DNA of 64,000 nucleotides from Vibrio sp. CAU 1672 (GCF_029223195.1 NZ_JARHUF010000009.1:62001-126000); one strand, 5' to 3'; counted from the first letter of the stretch, positions 41,721 through 52,754 are shown. Translations and numbers: made by a program. Notes: generated from the letters alone by a model not told the origin.

Positions 41721-42515
41721 TTAACTTAAAATAATTTCTCTGACAAACCGACTGCCAAAATACGCCAGGGTTAACAGCGTTGCGCCAGCCACGGCAAACC
41801 AGGTGACTTTTTTTCCTCGCCAGCCTTTTTGGTAGTGGCCCCATAACAGGATGGAATAGGCTACCCAGGCGACAAATGACAAGATGGCCTTGTGGGCCTT
41901 ACCCTGGGCGAACATATCTTGTACGAAGAGAAAACCGGTGAGTAAGGTTCCGGTCAGCAGCAGGTTACCGATCAGAATGATTTTGAACAACTGGCGTTCC
42001 ACCATCAATAGCGGCGGCAGGTTGGGATTAATAGCCAGGGATTTCTTCGCTTTGAGCTTGTGATCCAGCCAGGCCAGCTGCAGTGCGTACAAGGCCGCTA
42101 TGGTCAGGGTCGCGTAGGAGAACAGGGCGAAAGAAATATGAATCAGCAGTTTTGGGTCGTTTTCTAAATGCTTGATAAAGGTACTGGGTAAGAACGCAGC
42201 CGCAGAGAGGTTGATGGCGGCAAAGCTGTAGACCACCGGCAGCAAGAACCAGATGCGATTTTTTAACATCGCGATACTCATCACCAGTGAAATGATAAAG
42301 CTGATCAAAGATGCCACATTGAGAATGCTGAAGTTTTGTCCAGAACCTGCCAAAATCAGATCGCTGAGTAACCAGGCATGGAAAAACAGCGCGCAAACGG
42401 CGCTGACCAACACCGTTTGGGCTTTGATCCCCGTCTGTTGTGAGAGGCCCGGTATGATGGTCGCAATTGCGAGCAGGTACAGTATCGCGGCAGCAATGGC
42501 AATTAAGCTATCCAT
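41721..42515 (-). CDS. ypjD: CcsA/YpjD-like cytochrome c assembly family protein
   Basis: 264 residues from the ATG at 42515 (a TTG at 42524 is an alternative). About eight hydrophobic segments. HISFALFSYATLTIAALYALQLAWLDHKLK and the later FVAWVAYSILLWGHYQKGWRGKK match the CcsA/CcmC-type haem-handling family, including a conserved His. Its exact role in haem or cytochrome handling is not known. It is divergent from ffh, as in E. coli. Confidence 0.9.
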   Translation of the reverse strand: MDSLIAIAAAILYLLAIATIIPGLSQQTGIKAQTVLVSAVCALFFHAWLLSDLILAGSGQNFSILNVASLISFIISLVMSIAMLKNRIWFLLPVVYSFAAINLSAAAFLPSTFIKHLENDPKLLIHISFALFSYATLTIAALYALQLAWLDHKLKAKKSLAINPNLPPLLMVERQLFKIILIGNLLLTGTLLTGFLFVQDMFAQGKAHKAILSFVAWVAYSILLWGHYQKGWRGKKVTWFAVAGATLLTLAYFGSRFVREIILS

Positions 42516-42729
42516 GAATCCCAAATGTCGTTGTGCATAATGGCGCGAATTATACCTTGCATCTCAGGTTTGGGCTACGTTATATGCACCACCAATCGCG
42601 AGAGATGAGATATTGCAATTAGTAAGTTGATGCGATTCATGCTAATACAGACCGATACCGGGTATGACTGCGACGTTGGCTAAGGTATACTCATGGTAAT
42701 TAATCGCCATTTTTAGCGAAGAGACAACA

Positions 42730-44112
42730 ATGTTTGAGAATTTAACGGATCGATTATCCAAAACGCTGAAAAATATCAGCGGCAAAGGTCGTCTGACCGA
42801 AGAGAATATTAAAGACACTCTACGTGAAGTCCGTATGGCGCTGCTGGAAGCGGACGTGGCGCTTCCGGTGGTGCGTGAGTTTGTTAAACGCGTAAAAGAA
42901 AACGCGGTGGGCGTCGAGGTCTCGAAATCTCTGACGCCGGGTCAAGAATTCATCAAGATCGTTCAAGCTGAGCTTGAAGCGGTGATGGGTGAGTCAAACG
43001 AAGCGCTGAACCTGGCGGCGCAGCCTCCAGCGGTTATTTTGATGGCTGGCTTGCAGGGTGCTGGTAAAACCACCTCGGTAGGTAAGCTGTCTAAGTTGCT
43101 CAAAGAGCGCGACAAGAAGAAAGTGCTGGTCGTCTCTGCCGACGTTTACCGTCCTGCCGCAATCAAGCAGTTGGAAACGCTGGCGTCTGATCTTGGCGTT
43201 GACTTCTTCCCATCGTCACCAGACCAAAAGCCAATTGATATTGCCAACGCGGCTATCGACCATGCCAAGAAGAAATTCTACGACGTGCTGATTGTCGATA
43301 CCGCAGGTCGTCTGGCCATCGATGAAGAGATGATGGCTGAGATCAAGCAGCTTCATTCTGCCATTACCCCGGTTGAGACCTTGTTCGTGGTCGATGCCAT
43401 GACCGGTCAGGACGCGGCGAATACCGCCAAAGCCTTCGGTGATGCGCTGCCACTTACTGGTGTGATCCTGACTAAGGTGGATGGTGATGCCCGTGGTGGT
43501 GCGGCGCTGTCAGTACGTCATATCACTGGCAAGCCAATTAAGTTCCTGGGTGTGGGTGAAAAAACTGACGCACTAGAGCCATTCCATCCGGATCGTGTTG
43601 CATCACGTATTCTGGGCATGGGTGACGTCCTGTCACTGATTGAAGACCTGCAACGTAACGTTGATCAGGATAAAGCCGAGAAGCTGGCGAAGAAGTTCAA
43701 AGAGAAGAAAGGCTTTGACTTAGAAGACTTCCGTGAGCAACTGGGGCAGATGCAAAACATGGGTGGCATGATGGGTATGCTCGATAAACTGCCCGGTATG
43801 TCGCAGCTGCCATCTGACGTCAAAGACAAAGTCGACGACAAGATGTTCAAGCAGATGGAAGCGATCATCAGCTCAATGACGATGAAAGAGCGTCAGCGTC
43901 CGGAAATCATCAAAGGTTCGCGCAAAAAGCGTATTGCCGCTGGTTCGGGTGTTCAGGTTCAGGATGTTAACCGTCTGCTCAAGCAGTTCACCCAGATGCA
44001 GAAGATGATGAAGAAGATGCAGAAGGGCGGTATGAAAGGCATGATGCGCAATATGCAAGGCATGATGGGCGGCATGGGTGGAGGCGGTGGCTTCAATCCA
44101 TTCGGTCGTTAA
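42730..44112 (+). CDS. ffh: Signal recognition particle protein Ffh
   Basis: 460 residues. N domain, then the GTPase G domain (GLQGAGKTTSVGKL, DVYRPAAIKQL, DTAGRLAIDEE, TKVDGDARGGAALS) and the Met-rich C-terminal M domain (GQMQNMGGMMGMLDKLPGM to GGGGGFNPFGR). It binds 4.5S RNA and signal sequences of nascent membrane proteins and docks at FtsY. Confidence 0.98.
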   Translation: MFENLTDRLSKTLKNISGKGRLTEENIKDTLREVRMALLEADVALPVVREFVKRVKENAVGVEVSKSLTPGQEFIKIVQAELEAVMGESNEALNLAAQPPAVILMAGLQGAGKTTSVGKLSKLLKERDKKKVLVVSADVYRPAAIKQLETLASDLGVDFFPSSPDQKPIDIANAAIDHAKKKFYDVLIVDTAGRLAIDEEMMAEIKQLHSAITPVETLFVVDAMTGQDAANTAKAFGDALPLTGVILTKVDGDARGGAALSVRHITGKPIKFLGVGEKTDALEPFHPDRVASRILGMGDVLSLIEDLQRNVDQDKAEKLAKKFKEKKGFDLEDFREQLGQMQNMGGMMGMLDKLPGMSQLPSDVKDKVDDKMFKQMEAIISSMTMKERQRPEIIKGSRKKRIAAGSGVQVQDVNRLLKQFTQMQKMMKKMQKGGMKGMMRNMQGMMGGMGGGGGFNPFGR

Positions 44113-44200
44113 ACGATTGCGCAGCACTTTAGTTTCAGGGTGTTAGCTACATCACAAACTGAAAATTCGTTTTATGTTGGTGAAAAAGTAACTAAACCCC

Positions 44201-44228
44201 TTGCATTGCTTCGGGATAAGAGTAAAAT
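44201..44228 (+). promoter_or_regulatory. Promoter of the rpsP operon
   Basis: TTGCAT, 16-nt spacer, TAAAAT, 96 bases before rpsP. Confidence 0.55.
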
Positions 44229-44252
44229 TCCGGAGCTTTATTTTGGCACGAG

Positions 44253-44290
44253 ACCCCAGATTATTCAGTTTGTTGAATGGTTTTTGGGGT
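44253..44290 (+). promoter_or_regulatory. Leader hairpin before rpsP
   Basis: Two stacked stems: ACCCCA / TGGGGT outside and ATTCA / TGAAT inside with a GTTTGT loop. There is a short T-rich run after it, so it could attenuate transcription or bind a ribosomal protein. Confidence 0.55.
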
Positions 44291-44323
44291 TAATTTTATT
44301 TTTGAGAAAGCAAAGAGGACGAC

Positions 44324-44572
44324 ATGGTAACCATTCGTTTGGCACGTCACGGCGCTAAGAAGCGTCCATTTTATCAAATCGTAGTAGCGGACAGCCGCAA
44401 CGCTGCAACTGGCCGTTTCATCGAGAAAGTTGGTTTCTTTAACCCAACTGCTAAAGGTCAGGAAGAAGGCCTACGTCTAGATCTAGACCGCGTTAACCAC
44501 TGGGTTAGCCAAGGCGCATCTGTATCTGATCGCGTAGCTAAGCTAGTTAAAGACGCTCAAAAAGCGGCTTAA
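44324..44572 (+). CDS. rpsP: 30S ribosomal protein S16
   Basis: 82 residues: [26 protein letters not shown] is the family signature. First gene of rpsP-rimM-trmD-rplS. AGAGGACG stands just before the ATG. Confidence 0.98.
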   Translation: MVTIRLARHGAKKRPFYQIVVADSRNAATGRFIEKVGFFNPTAKGQEEGLRLDLDRVNHWVSQGASVSDRVAKLVKDAQKAA

Positions 44573-44600
44573 TTTTACTGTTAGAAGTAGAAACTAGTTT

Positions 44601-45149
44601 ATGTCGATGAAAGGTAAAGAAACAATGAGCAACGATAAGATTGTTGTAGGCAAGTTTGGTGCTACTTACGGCATTCGTGGTTGGCTTAAGGTTTTTTCCT
44701 ACACAGACAATGCTGAAAGCATTTTCGATTACAGCCCTTGGTTTATTAACCATAAAGGGACGTGGGTTGAGTACAAAGTAGAAAGCTGGAAGCGCCATAA
44801 CAAAGGTATGGTGGCTAAGCTGGAAGGTCTGGATGTTCGCGAAGACGCGCACTTACTGACCAACTTTGAAATTGCTATTGACCCTGCGGTACTGCCTGAA
44901 CTGTCAGAAGATGAATTCTACTGGCGCGAATTGTTTGGAATGCAAGTGGTAACCACTAAAGGTTACGATCTGGGTGTTGTGAGTGACATTCTGGAAACTG
45001 GCTCAAACGATGTTCTGGTGGTTAAAGCAAATCTTAAAGATGCTTTCGGGCAAAAGGAACGATTAATTCCGTTCCTTGAAGAGCAAGTGATCATCAAAGT
45101 TGATCGCGAAGCTCAACGGATCGAAGTTGACTGGGATCCTGGATTCTGA
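44601..45149 (+). CDS. rimM: 16S rRNA processing protein RimM
   Basis: 182 residues. [22 protein letters not shown] opens the RimM N-domain; the PRC-barrel includes [21 protein letters not shown] and ends [10 protein letters not shown]. It binds S19 and helps mature the 30S head. The ATG at 44601 gives the [11 protein letters not shown]-terminus annotated in related vibrios; the ATG at 44625 is an alternative. Confidence 0.95.
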   Translation: MSMKGKETMSNDKIVVGKFGATYGIRGWLKVFSYTDNAESIFDYSPWFINHKGTWVEYKVESWKRHNKGMVAKLEGLDVREDAHLLTNFEIAIDPAVLPELSEDEFYWRELFGMQVVTTKGYDLGVVSDILETGSNDVLVVKANLKDAFGQKERLIPFLEEQVIIKVDREAQRIEVDWDPGF

Positions 45150-45175
45150 TCTCCAAATTACAGAGCGAGAGACAC

Positions 45176-45919
45176 ATGTGGGTTGGCGTAATTAGCCTGT
45201 TTCCTGAAATGTTCCGTTCTGTTACTGATTTTGGAGTAACAGGTCAAGCGGTTAAAAAAGGTCTTTTGTCGGTTGAAACTTGGAATCCCCGAGATTTCAC
45301 CCACGACAAACATCGCACTGTCGATGACCGACCTTACGGTGGTGGTCCGGGTATGTTGATGATGGTTCAGCCGTTGCGCGATGCCATTCAGACTGCCAAA
45401 CAGGCCTCACCGGGTAAGACGAAAGTCATTTACCTTTCTCCCCAAGGTCGCAAGCTCGACCAGCAGGGAGTTGAAGAACTGGCAAGCAATGAGAATTTAC
45501 TTCTGATTTGTGGCCGTTACGAAGGGGTAGATGAGCGCATCATTCAATCTGAAGTCGATGAAGAATGGTCGATTGGGGATTTTGTGATGACGGGTGGTGA
45601 AATACCAGCCATGACGTTGATTGATGCTGTCTCTCGGTTTATACCGGGAGTATTGGGAGATTTCGCGTCGGCGGAAGAAGATTCTTTTGCTAATGGCTTG
45701 TTAGATTGCCCGCACTATACGCGTCCTGAAATGTTGGATGGCAAAGAGGTACCTGCGGTACTGATGTCAGGCAACCACAAGGACATTCGTCATTGGCGAC
45801 TCAAGCAGTCGCTGGGCCGTACCTGGGAAAGAAGACCAGAGCTCCTGGAAAACCTAGCTCTGACTGACGAACAGGAACTATTACTTGCTGAGTTCATTCG
45901 TGAACATCATGCACAGTAA
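45176..45919 (+). CDS. trmD: tRNA (guanine-N1)-methyltransferase
   Basis: 247 residues. [34 protein letters not shown], the trefoil-knot SAM site [14 protein letters not shown] and [15 protein letters not shown] are all present. It methylates G37 of tRNAs reading CNN/CGG codons, preventing +1 frameshifts. Confidence 0.98.
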   Translation: MWVGVISLFPEMFRSVTDFGVTGQAVKKGLLSVETWNPRDFTHDKHRTVDDRPYGGGPGMLMMVQPLRDAIQTAKQASPGKTKVIYLSPQGRKLDQQGVEELASNENLLLICGRYEGVDERIIQSEVDEEWSIGDFVMTGGEIPAMTLIDAVSRFIPGVLGDFASAEEDSFANGLLDCPHYTRPEMLDGKEVPAVLMSGNHKDIRHWRLKQSLGRTWERRPELLENLALTDEQELLLAEFIREHHAQ

Positions 45920-45960
45920 CCTAATTAATTTAGTATCAGTTTATTCTAGGAATTTAGAAA

Positions 45961-46314
45961 ATGAGTAACATCATCAAAGCTCTTGAGCAAGAGCAAATGA
46001 AACAAGACCTGCCTAAATTTGCACCAGGTGACACTGTTGTTGTACAAGTTAAGGTAAAAGAAGGTGAGCGTGAGCGTCTACAGGCGTTCGAAGGCGTTGT
46101 AATCGCAATCCGTAACCGTGGTCTTCACTCTGCTTTCACTGTACGTAAGATCTCTAACGGTGAAGGTGTTGAGCGTACGTTCCAAACTCACTCTCCAGTT
46201 GTTAATAGCATCGAAGTTAAACGCCGCGGTGCAGTACGTCGTGCCAAGCTGTACTACCTACGTGAGCGTTCTGGTAAGTCTGCTCGTATTAAAGAGAAAC
46301 TTGCTAAGAAGTAA
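45961..46314 (+). CDS. rplS: 50S ribosomal protein L19
   Basis: 117 residues: [28 protein letters not shown] and [27 protein letters not shown] are typical. Last gene of the rpsP operon. Strong codon bias. Confidence 0.98.
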   Translation: MSNIIKALEQEQMKQDLPKFAPGDTVVVQVKVKEGERERLQAFEGVVIAIRNRGLHSAFTVRKISNGEGVERTFQTHSPVVNSIEVKRRGAVRRAKLYYLRERSGKSARIKEKLAKK

Positions 46315-46339
46315 TGCTATAACTAGCGTTCTCATCATA

Positions 46340-46368
46340 AACGGAGTCCATTTGGGCTCCGTTTTTTT
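46340..46368 (+). terminator. Terminator after rplS
   Basis: 7-bp stem AACGGAG / CTCCGTT plus inner pairs, followed by seven T residues. The 304-base gap to yacG also holds the yacG-side terminator; nothing else was recognised in 46369-46560. Confidence 0.85.
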
Positions 46369-46560
46369 ATGTTTGCTCATAACTGGCTATTTCCCTTTCT
46401 ACCGTTGTCATCGCTGGTCATTTACTGGCGCAGGTCTGCCTTCAGAGAAACTCCGCTCCTCTTCTTAGGCTGAACGCTCTTTCTAGACGGAACGAAAGTT
46501 ATCGGCGTTTTGAGCCAAAAATACACTTCTGTATATAGGCACCTTTTCCTCTGCCCCACA

Positions 46561-46593
46561 AAAAAAGCCGATGTTTTCACATCAGCTCTTTTT
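46561..46593 (-). terminator. Terminator of the yacG side
   Basis: On the minus strand a stem AGCTGATG / CATCGGCT (one G-T pair) is followed by seven T residues, 25 bases past the yacG stop. Confidence 0.8.
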
Positions 46594-46618
46594 TCTTCTT
46601 CAGGTGCGGCGTTCTGAA

Positions 46619-46813
46619 TCAATATTGGTCTTCAGACCAGCCGTCACTGTCTGACATGTCCGGAGCGCCAGGGATGGCGTTTTCTTCATCTGCCCATTCC
46701 CCGAAGTCGATCATCTGGCATTTTTTGCTGCAGAAAGGTCGGTAAGGGCTTTGTTCTCCCCACTCCACATCGGTGCCACATTGTGGGCATTGTACAATCG
46801 TGATTTTTGACAT
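46619..46813 (-). CDS. yacG: DNA gyrase inhibitor YacG
   Basis: 64 residues. Two CxxC pairs in [12 protein letters not shown] and [15 protein letters not shown] bind zinc; acidic tail. In E. coli it binds GyrB and blocks gyrase. Conserved coaE-zapD-yacG order. Confidence 0.95.
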   Translation of the reverse strand: MSKITIVQCPQCGTDVEWGEQSPYRPFCSKKCQMIDFGEWADEENAIPGAPDMSDSDGWSEDQY

Positions 46814-46875
46814 AATTCATTTACTCCATCCAAACTGGATTTGAGTCTTCATGGTAAAGGTAGTGCCAGATGGGC

Positions 46876-47616
46876 TTAACAGCAAACCGCCAGCTCAAAT
46901 TCGATGTCCTGGACACAGGCCTGACCGCTTTCAAAGGCGATAAATTTTATCGCAAAACGATTTTTATGTCCGGAAATCATTGGATAGACCCCGTAGTCCA
47001 TTGGTATGTGCAGGCGGAGGATGTTCGCCCCATCAGCATCACTCTGGAAAAAACCGGCACGAGCCATCTGCGCGTTGAAATGGCCGGTCTCCCGGGTCAA
47101 TTTGAGCCATAAGTTTAATGCGTCAGATAGGGGTTTGAGGCTGGTCAGCCACTGCTGGGCATCATGGGTTTTGCGTTCAATAGGCAGGTGCAGCCAATAA
47201 TGCAGCGCGGGGAGATCAAAACAGCATGAGCCGCCCGGCAGATTAAAGCGCTGGCGTATCGAGCTGAGAAAACGGTCGTCTTTCAAGGCCTGGCCGAAAC
47301 GTTCGGCTGCCATTAACTGGCTGTGGACAACGTCGATTTCCTGCAAAAGTGCCCTGAGTGCGTCTTGATCCACACCATCAACATGCAGCCAGTGGCGATA
47401 GGTCTGGCGCTGCTTTTCAATATCTTTTGCCAGTTCACTCTTGAGTTGCATCTGCTCGAAGATTTCCAGCAGATCAAACAGCGAACGGAAAAACAATTGG
47501 TATTGATGTTGGTCGGTGAAACCAGAGGCCAAGTGAGCCTGACGCAGCAGAGACTCAACTCTTAAGTAGATACGAGTTTTCTCATTTAAAGGGTGTTCAA
47601 ATTTGTGCGTGGTCAT
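46876..47616 (-). CDS. zapD: Cell division protein ZapD
   Basis: 246 residues from the ATG at 47616, nine bases after AAGG; an ATG at 47622 is also in frame. [19 protein letters not shown] opens the protein, and [12 protein letters not shown] and [26 protein letters not shown] are family motifs. It cross-links FtsZ filaments at the division ring. Confidence 0.95.
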   Translation of the reverse strand: MTTHKFEHPLNEKTRIYLRVESLLRQAHLASGFTDQHQYQLFFRSLFDLLEIFEQMQLKSELAKDIEKQRQTYRHWLHVDGVDQDALRALLQEIDVVHSQLMAAERFGQALKDDRFLSSIRQRFNLPGGSCCFDLPALHYWLHLPIERKTHDAQQWLTSLKPLSDALNLWLKLTRETGHFNAQMARAGFFQSDADGANILRLHIPMDYGVYPMISGHKNRFAIKFIAFESGQACVQDIEFELAVCC

Positions 47617-47643
47617 CGACATAAGCCTTGGTGAGTTTCATTG

Positions 47644-48258
47644 CTATTTTCGCAGATTTTTCTTACACATGGCTAGGTACTTTTCGTGTAAATTTGTGAT
47701 TTGAAGCAAAAGATCCGGGTCACCTGGGTTATTTTTCACCACATCGTCCGCCAGAGCGAGCCTTTGCTGCCTTGATGCCTGTGAAGAGAGGATGGCGCGG
47801 ACTTGCGCTTCGGTCACGTTGTCGCGTTTCATCGTGCGGCTGATCTGGGTTTCAGGAGCCACATCCACAACCAGAATGCGGTCACATAAGCCCTGGAGCT
47901 GGTTTTCGACCAATAAAGGCACCACCAGCAACGCATAATCAGACTGCACTTGCATCAAGTCGTCGACCATTTTGGCTCTGATCATCGGGTGGAGCAAAGC
48001 ATTGAGCCAGTCTTTTTCTTCCGGACAAGAAAAAATCCGCTCACGCAGTTGGGGACGATCCAGTGTCCCGTCCGACTGGAGAATATCTGGTCCAAAGTGC
48101 TCAACGATGGCTGCCAGCCCCGCACTTCCGGGTTCAACAACCTCACGTGCAACGATATCGGCATCGACGATATCCACGCCGAACTGCTGTTTGAACTGGT
48201 TGGCCACGGTGGTTTTGCCACTGGCAATCCCTCCGGTCAGGCCGATTACATATGCCAT
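47644..48258 (-). CDS. coaE: Dephospho-CoA kinase
   Basis: 204 residues. P-loop YVIGLTGGIASGKTTVAN at residues 3-20, the IVDADIVAREVV substrate site and the LLVVPLLVEN and VDVAPETQISR lid region. It makes coenzyme A from dephospho-CoA. It follows the pilD stop with no gap. Confidence 0.97.
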   Translation of the reverse strand: MAYVIGLTGGIASGKTTVANQFKQQFGVDIVDADIVAREVVEPGSAGLAAIVEHFGPDILQSDGTLDRPQLRERIFSCPEEKDWLNALLHPMIRAKMVDDLMQVQSDYALLVVPLLVENQLQGLCDRILVVDVAPETQISRTMKRDNVTEAQVRAILSSQASRQQRLALADDVVKNNPGDPDLLLQITNLHEKYLAMCKKNLRK

Positions 48259-49128
48259 TTACCCTCCTAAAATCGCGGTATAGTACCAGGTCAGGATTTG
48301 ATCTCCCCACACCAGGCAGATAAAACCTGCCACCGCAAGGTAGGGGCCAAACGGAAATGCTTTGTCGATGCCACGCTTTTGTAAGCGTAGCTGGATCAGG
48401 CCAAACACGACGCCCACCACCGATGAAAGCAAAATGATCAGCGGCAGTGCTTGCCAGCCTAACCAGGCTCCGAGTGCTGCCAGAAGCTTGAAGTCTCCAT
48501 AGCCCATCCCTTCTTTGCCGGTCAGCAGTTTGAATCCCCAAAATACCGTCCACAGGCACAGGTAACCGGCCATCGCGCCAATCACGGCGTCCTGCAGGTT
48601 TATCGGGCTGATCCCGGTGAGAGCCAGTGCCACTCCGGCCCAGACCAAAGGCAGGGTCAGCTGATCGGGAAGCAGCATAGTGTCCAGATCGATGAAGGTG
48701 GCCGCGATTAACACGAAGCTAAAAAAGATCAGCGCGATGGTGTAGTAGCTAAAGCCAAACTGGAGAGCGATAAACCCAGAGCAAATCGCGGTGAGTAGTT
48801 CGATCAGCGGGTAGCGAATGCTGATGGGGGCCTGGCATTGATGGCACTTGCCTTTCAGCATCAGCCAACTGAGCAACGGAATATTGTCACGAATGCGGAT
48901 TGGGGTGCCACACTCGCGGCAGGATGATCGGGGTACGCTGAGGGTCAGGGTTTCTTGCGGCGCCTCAATATGGTACTCGGGGAAAGACTCTGCACATTCC
49001 CGACGCCATTCCTGTTCCATAATTTTGGGCAGTCGGTAGATGACCACATTGAGGAAACTACCAATGATCAGACCGAACAGGGTGGCAAACAGAACAAATA
49101 ACCAGGGGTAGTAATGGAAAACTTCCAT
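48259..49128 (-). CDS. pilD: Prepilin peptidase / N-methyltransferase PilD
   Basis: 289 residues with about seven hydrophobic segments. A four-Cys zinc region ([31 protein letters not shown]) lies in the cytoplasmic loop. The aspartyl protease pair is in [17 protein letters not shown] and [12 protein letters not shown]. It cuts and N-methylates type IV prepilins and type II secretion pseudopilins. Confidence 0.96.
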   Translation of the reverse strand: MEVFHYYPWLFVLFATLFGLIIGSFLNVVIYRLPKIMEQEWRRECAESFPEYHIEAPQETLTLSVPRSSCRECGTPIRIRDNIPLLSWLMLKGKCHQCQAPISIRYPLIELLTAICSGFIALQFGFSYYTIALIFFSFVLIAATFIDLDTMLLPDQLTLPLVWAGVALALTGISPINLQDAVIGAMAGYLCLWTVFWGFKLLTGKEGMGYGDFKLLAALGAWLGWQALPLIILLSSVVGVVFGLIQLRLQKRGIDKAFPFGPYLAVAGFICLVWGDQILTWYYTAILGG

Positions 49129-49197
49129 ATGTTTCTCTTTACAGGGTTGCCTGAGCCAGTCGTGTGGCTTAGACGAAATGAGTAGAATGCGGTTATT

Positions 49198-50421
49198 TTA
49201 TCCTAAGACACTCATTAAGTTAAAGATAGGTAAGTACATTGCTGCGACAAGTCCGCCGATAACCACCCCGAGAAACACAATAATCAGTGGCTCAAGTAGC
49301 TTGCTTAGGTTATCGACCGTATTATCCACTTCAAACTCATAGATGTGCGCAACTTTATTTAACATATCATCGAGTTGCCCTGATTCTTCACCAATCATGA
49401 CCATTTGCAGCACCAGCTCCGGAAACACGTTGCTGTTACGCATGGCGATGTACATCGGCATACCGGTGGCAGTATCGCGGTAGACACCTTCAATGGCGAG
49501 TTGGTAGTGAAGGTTACCTGAGGTTTTGGCGGTGGTTTGCAAGCTGGTCAGGATGGGAATACCGGCACTAAAGCTGGTGGCTAATGTACGGCTGAACTTG
49601 GCAATCGCGGCTTTGGACAGTACCCCGCCTAACACCGGGATCTTTAAGCTGGTTTTAGCCAATAGCCATCGGTAGCGTGTTGAGCGGCTGGTCAGCAGTT
49701 TGGATACGATGAGTAAACCGAGTGCACCCAAAGCCAGATACGGCCCCCAGGTTTGCATCCAGGCCGACAGGCTGAGAACCTGACGGGTAAACCAAGGAAG
49801 TTGTGAGCCAAAAGTGGTAAACATTTTGGCAAACTCCGGAATCACCATAGTCAGCATGATGTAAGAGACCGTGAGTGCCACCAGCACCACCATGGTTGGA
49901 TATATTAGAGCTTTGATGACTTTGGCGCGTAGTTGTTCACTTTTTTCCCGGTAGGTTGCGAGCCGGTCAAACACCTGGGCGAGGTTTCCCGACAGTTCGC
50001 CCGTGGCGATCAAATCGGTATACAGTGGATCAAAATGACGGCTGGCATTTCGCATCGCTTTGGATATCGGGGTGCCCGCTTCAACGGCCTTAGAGATGTT
50101 GATCAAAATGGATTTCATCTCTGCTTTGCGGTGGCTCGCTGAGACCAGGCGTAACGCTTGTACAATCGGCACACCTGTCGCCAGCATAGTGGCCGCCTGA
50201 CGGGTAAATATCGTGATGTCTTTGGCTTTTACCCGCTGAGTCAGTTTGGTGAAAACAGAAACACTGCTTTTTTTCAACTTCCTGATTTTGATGTGTTGGG
50301 CTTCCAGCCGTTCACGTACTTCCATTTCACTCAACGCCAGCGTCTGACCTGAGGTGGTTTTCCCTGAGTTGTTGATGCCCTTCCAACGAAAGTTTTTGAG
50401 TTGAGGTGTGGTGGTTTTCAT
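49198..50421 (-). CDS. pilC: Type IV pilus inner-membrane platform protein PilC
   Basis: 407 residues with two T2SSF domains ([23 protein letters not shown] at about 70-92; [28 protein letters not shown] at about 270-297) and three membrane helices, the last at the C-terminus ([21 protein letters not shown]). It links the assembly ATPase to the pilin. 32 bases after pilB. Confidence 0.96.
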   Translation of the reverse strand: MKTTTPQLKNFRWKGINNSGKTTSGQTLALSEMEVRERLEAQHIKIRKLKKSSVSVFTKLTQRVKAKDITIFTRQAATMLATGVPIVQALRLVSASHRKAEMKSILINISKAVEAGTPISKAMRNASRHFDPLYTDLIATGELSGNLAQVFDRLATYREKSEQLRAKVIKALIYPTMVVLVALTVSYIMLTMVIPEFAKMFTTFGSQLPWFTRQVLSLSAWMQTWGPYLALGALGLLIVSKLLTSRSTRYRWLLAKTSLKIPVLGGVLSKAAIAKFSRTLATSFSAGIPILTSLQTTAKTSGNLHYQLAIEGVYRDTATGMPMYIAMRNSNVFPELVLQMVMIGEESGQLDDMLNKVAHIYEFEVDNTVDNLSKLLEPLIIVFLGVVIGGLVAAMYLPIFNLMSVLG

Positions 50422-50453
50422 AGAATCGATAACTGCCTGCTAGAACTGGTTAA

Positions 50454-52139
50454 TTAGAAGTAGACCACCCGCTGCAATTCACTCAAGCTGGTGATGCCGT
50501 GTTTGAGCTTTTCGATGCCCGACATTTTTAATGTGGACATCCCGTTGGCCACCGCCAGTTTTTCAAGTTGATGGACTGAAGCGCCTTTGAGCAGAGCTTC
50601 CGACAACGCGTCGTCAAAGCGCATCACTTCGTATATACCGGTGCGTCCGGAATAGCCATGCGTACACTCACTGCAGCCGTCGGGGTTTGCCTGGTAGATA
50701 TTGTCTGCCGAGCGGATGCCAAGGTGCTGTAATTGAGCGGTGAGTGCTTGTGGTTGCTTGCAGTGAGGACAGAGTTTTCGCGCCAGCCGCTGTGCAATGA
50801 TCAGACTCAGCGAAGAGGCGAGGTTAAAACTTTCAATCCCCATATTGGCCAAGCGAATCACGGTTTCTGCTGCAGAGTTGGTGTGCAGGGTCGACAGGAC
50901 CAGGTGCCCGGTTTGCGCCGCTTTGATGGCGATTTTGGCGGTCTCTAAATCGCGGATCTCGCCGACCATCACGATATCAGGATCCTGACGCAGAAAAGAG
51001 CGCAGCGCTTGTGCAAAGCCAAAACCAATTTTAGGCTTAACCTGAACCTGGTTAATGCCCATTAAGTTGATTTCTACCGGGTCTTCTGCCGTCGAGATGT
51101 TGATCTCTGGCTTATTGAGCAGGCTTAACCCGGTATATAAAGAGACGGTTTTGCCGCTTCCTGTCGGGCCGGTCATCAGGATCATGCCTTGCGGGCGGCG
51201 CAATGCATCAAGGTAGAGCTGCTTTTGCTGCTCGCTGTAGCCTAGCTTGTCGATATCCAGTGAGGCTGAACTGCTGTCAAGCAGGCGCAGGACGATTTTT
51301 TCCCCAAACAGGGTCGGCAGGGTGGATACCCGCATATCAATGGCGGTGTCCTGACTAATTTTGAGTTTGATCCGCCCGTCTTGCGGCAGGCGCCGTTCGG
51401 CAATATCGAGTTTAGACAGGATTTTTATCCGTGCCGACAGGCGGCGGCTTAAGTGACTGGGTGGCTGTTGGATTTCGATTAAAATGCCGTCGCAGCGCAG
51501 CCGCACTCGGTACCTGTTTTCATACGGTTCAAAGTGAATATCTGACGCGCCTTTCCTGACCGCATCTAACAAGATTTGGTTGATGTAACGGCTCACCGGT
51601 GATTTGTCCTGGCTGAGATCTTCAATATCCTCGATTTCATCCGCGCCAACATCGACTAAATTGGCCAGCTCCTGCTGGTTGATTTCCTTTAGGCCTGATT
51701 GTTCGTGGCCTAAAACGCGGCCATAGAGACGCCGGATAGCGGCCTGGAGTTCCCGAAAATCACTCAGGACCAGCTCGACCGGCAAACCGGTCGCGAAGCG
51801 AAAATCATCTTCGGCCTGTAAGTTGGTCGGATCGGCGACCGCCAGGAGCAACATTGAAGCCGTGCGCCTGAGCGGTAGCGCGTTATGGCGGGTGATCAGC
51901 TCGCGTAAGCCTAACTGTTGGCAAAGCGGAACGTACTCGTGTTGTGCTAGGGTGGTGGTGGATAACCCGAACACTGAACTCAAATGTTCCGTGAGTTCGG
52001 TCGAGGTCATTAATCCCGAACTGAGCAAAGCCTCCGGCATTGAGATGCCGGAAGCTTTAACCTGCTCGGTTAACGATTCTTCCTCAGCCAGAGTCAGGAG
52101 CCCCGACTGGCGAAGAAGCGTAGAGAGGTTGGAGTGCAT
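50454..52139 (-). CDS. pilB: Type IV pilus assembly ATPase PilB
   Basis: 561 residues. N-terminal MshEN-type region, then the GspE ATPase: Walker A ILMTGPTGSGKTVSLYT, Walker B DPDIVMVGEIRDLETA, TAKIAIKAAQTGHLVLSTLHTN and the tetracysteine zinc element (KLCPHCKQP ... GCSECTHGYSGRTG). It drives pilus extension. Its ATG overlaps the pilA stop by one base. Confidence 0.97.
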   Translation of the reverse strand: MHSNLSTLLRQSGLLTLAEEESLTEQVKASGISMPEALLSSGLMTSTELTEHLSSVFGLSTTTLAQHEYVPLCQQLGLRELITRHNALPLRRTASMLLLAVADPTNLQAEDDFRFATGLPVELVLSDFRELQAAIRRLYGRVLGHEQSGLKEINQQELANLVDVGADEIEDIEDLSQDKSPVSRYINQILLDAVRKGASDIHFEPYENRYRVRLRCDGILIEIQQPPSHLSRRLSARIKILSKLDIAERRLPQDGRIKLKISQDTAIDMRVSTLPTLFGEKIVLRLLDSSSASLDIDKLGYSEQQKQLYLDALRRPQGMILMTGPTGSGKTVSLYTGLSLLNKPEINISTAEDPVEINLMGINQVQVKPKIGFGFAQALRSFLRQDPDIVMVGEIRDLETAKIAIKAAQTGHLVLSTLHTNSAAETVIRLANMGIESFNLASSLSLIIAQRLARKLCPHCKQPQALTAQLQHLGIRSADNIYQANPDGCSECTHGYSGRTGIYEVMRFDDALSEALLKGASVHQLEKLAVANGMSTLKMSGIEKLKHGITSLSELQRVVYF

Positions 52140-52597
52140 TAGTTACCTGAACAATCGATGCTGCGTCCAGCGGTTGTACAACCAGTACCATCAAGGTCCC
52201 ACTGGACAACGCCATTGCCAATAGTCGGTGTTAAGGTTAGCGTTAGATTGTTGCCTGCGTCATCAACACCGGTAGTGGTCATGGTGATAATGCCATTTGC
52301 AACCGTTAACTCGTCCACATATGCAATGGTCGCACCATTATTATTTGCGGCAATTTGTGCCGGGATATCATTTGAGGCTTGGTCACAACCGTTAAGCTGG
52401 CCAAGATCCTGAGCACACATGGCAATGGCTGTTTTAAAACCACTGATTCCTGCGGCTGCACCGGCCACACGGGTTCGTTGCGTGTAATCCGAGTAAGCCG
52501 GAACCGCGAAGGCAGCCAAAATCCCGATGATCGCCACGACAATCATCAGCTCGATCAGGGTAAAGCCCTGTTGTTGGTTGTGTTTGGTTTGTTTCAT
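52139..52597 (-). CDS. pilA: Type IVa major pilin PilA
   Basis: 152 residues. Short type III leader [11 protein letters not shown] cut before [20 protein letters not shown], with the essential Glu5 of the mature pilin. The globular domain has four Cys, of which the last two ([11 protein letters not shown]) form a likely D-loop disulfide. In vibrios this chitin-regulated pilus takes up DNA during competence. First gene of pilABCD. Confidence 0.95.
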   Translation of the reverse strand: MKQTKHNQQQGFTLIELMIVVAIIGILAAFAVPAYSDYTQRTRVAGAAAGISGFKTAIAMCAQDLGQLNGCDQASNDIPAQIAANNNGATIAYVDELTVANGIITMTTTGVDDAGNNLTLTLTPTIGNGVVQWDLDGTGCTTAGRSIDCSGN

Positions 52598-52754
52598 TGC
52601 GTATTTTCCTTATGTGATTTTCCCTGCGTGCGCATTGGCGAAAAGGTTATAAAGCCTCAGAGGGTGAGAAAATACACAACCAATCTCCCCGCGAGGGAGA
52701 TAGAAGTCTTTAGTGCAAGGTTGCATATGAGGTGCAGTGTTTTGCGAGAGAGGT

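Noticed and set aside
44140..44358. 72-codon + strand ORF between ffh and rpsP
   Set aside because: It covers the rpsP promoter and leader hairpin, overlaps rpsP in another frame and has no family features.
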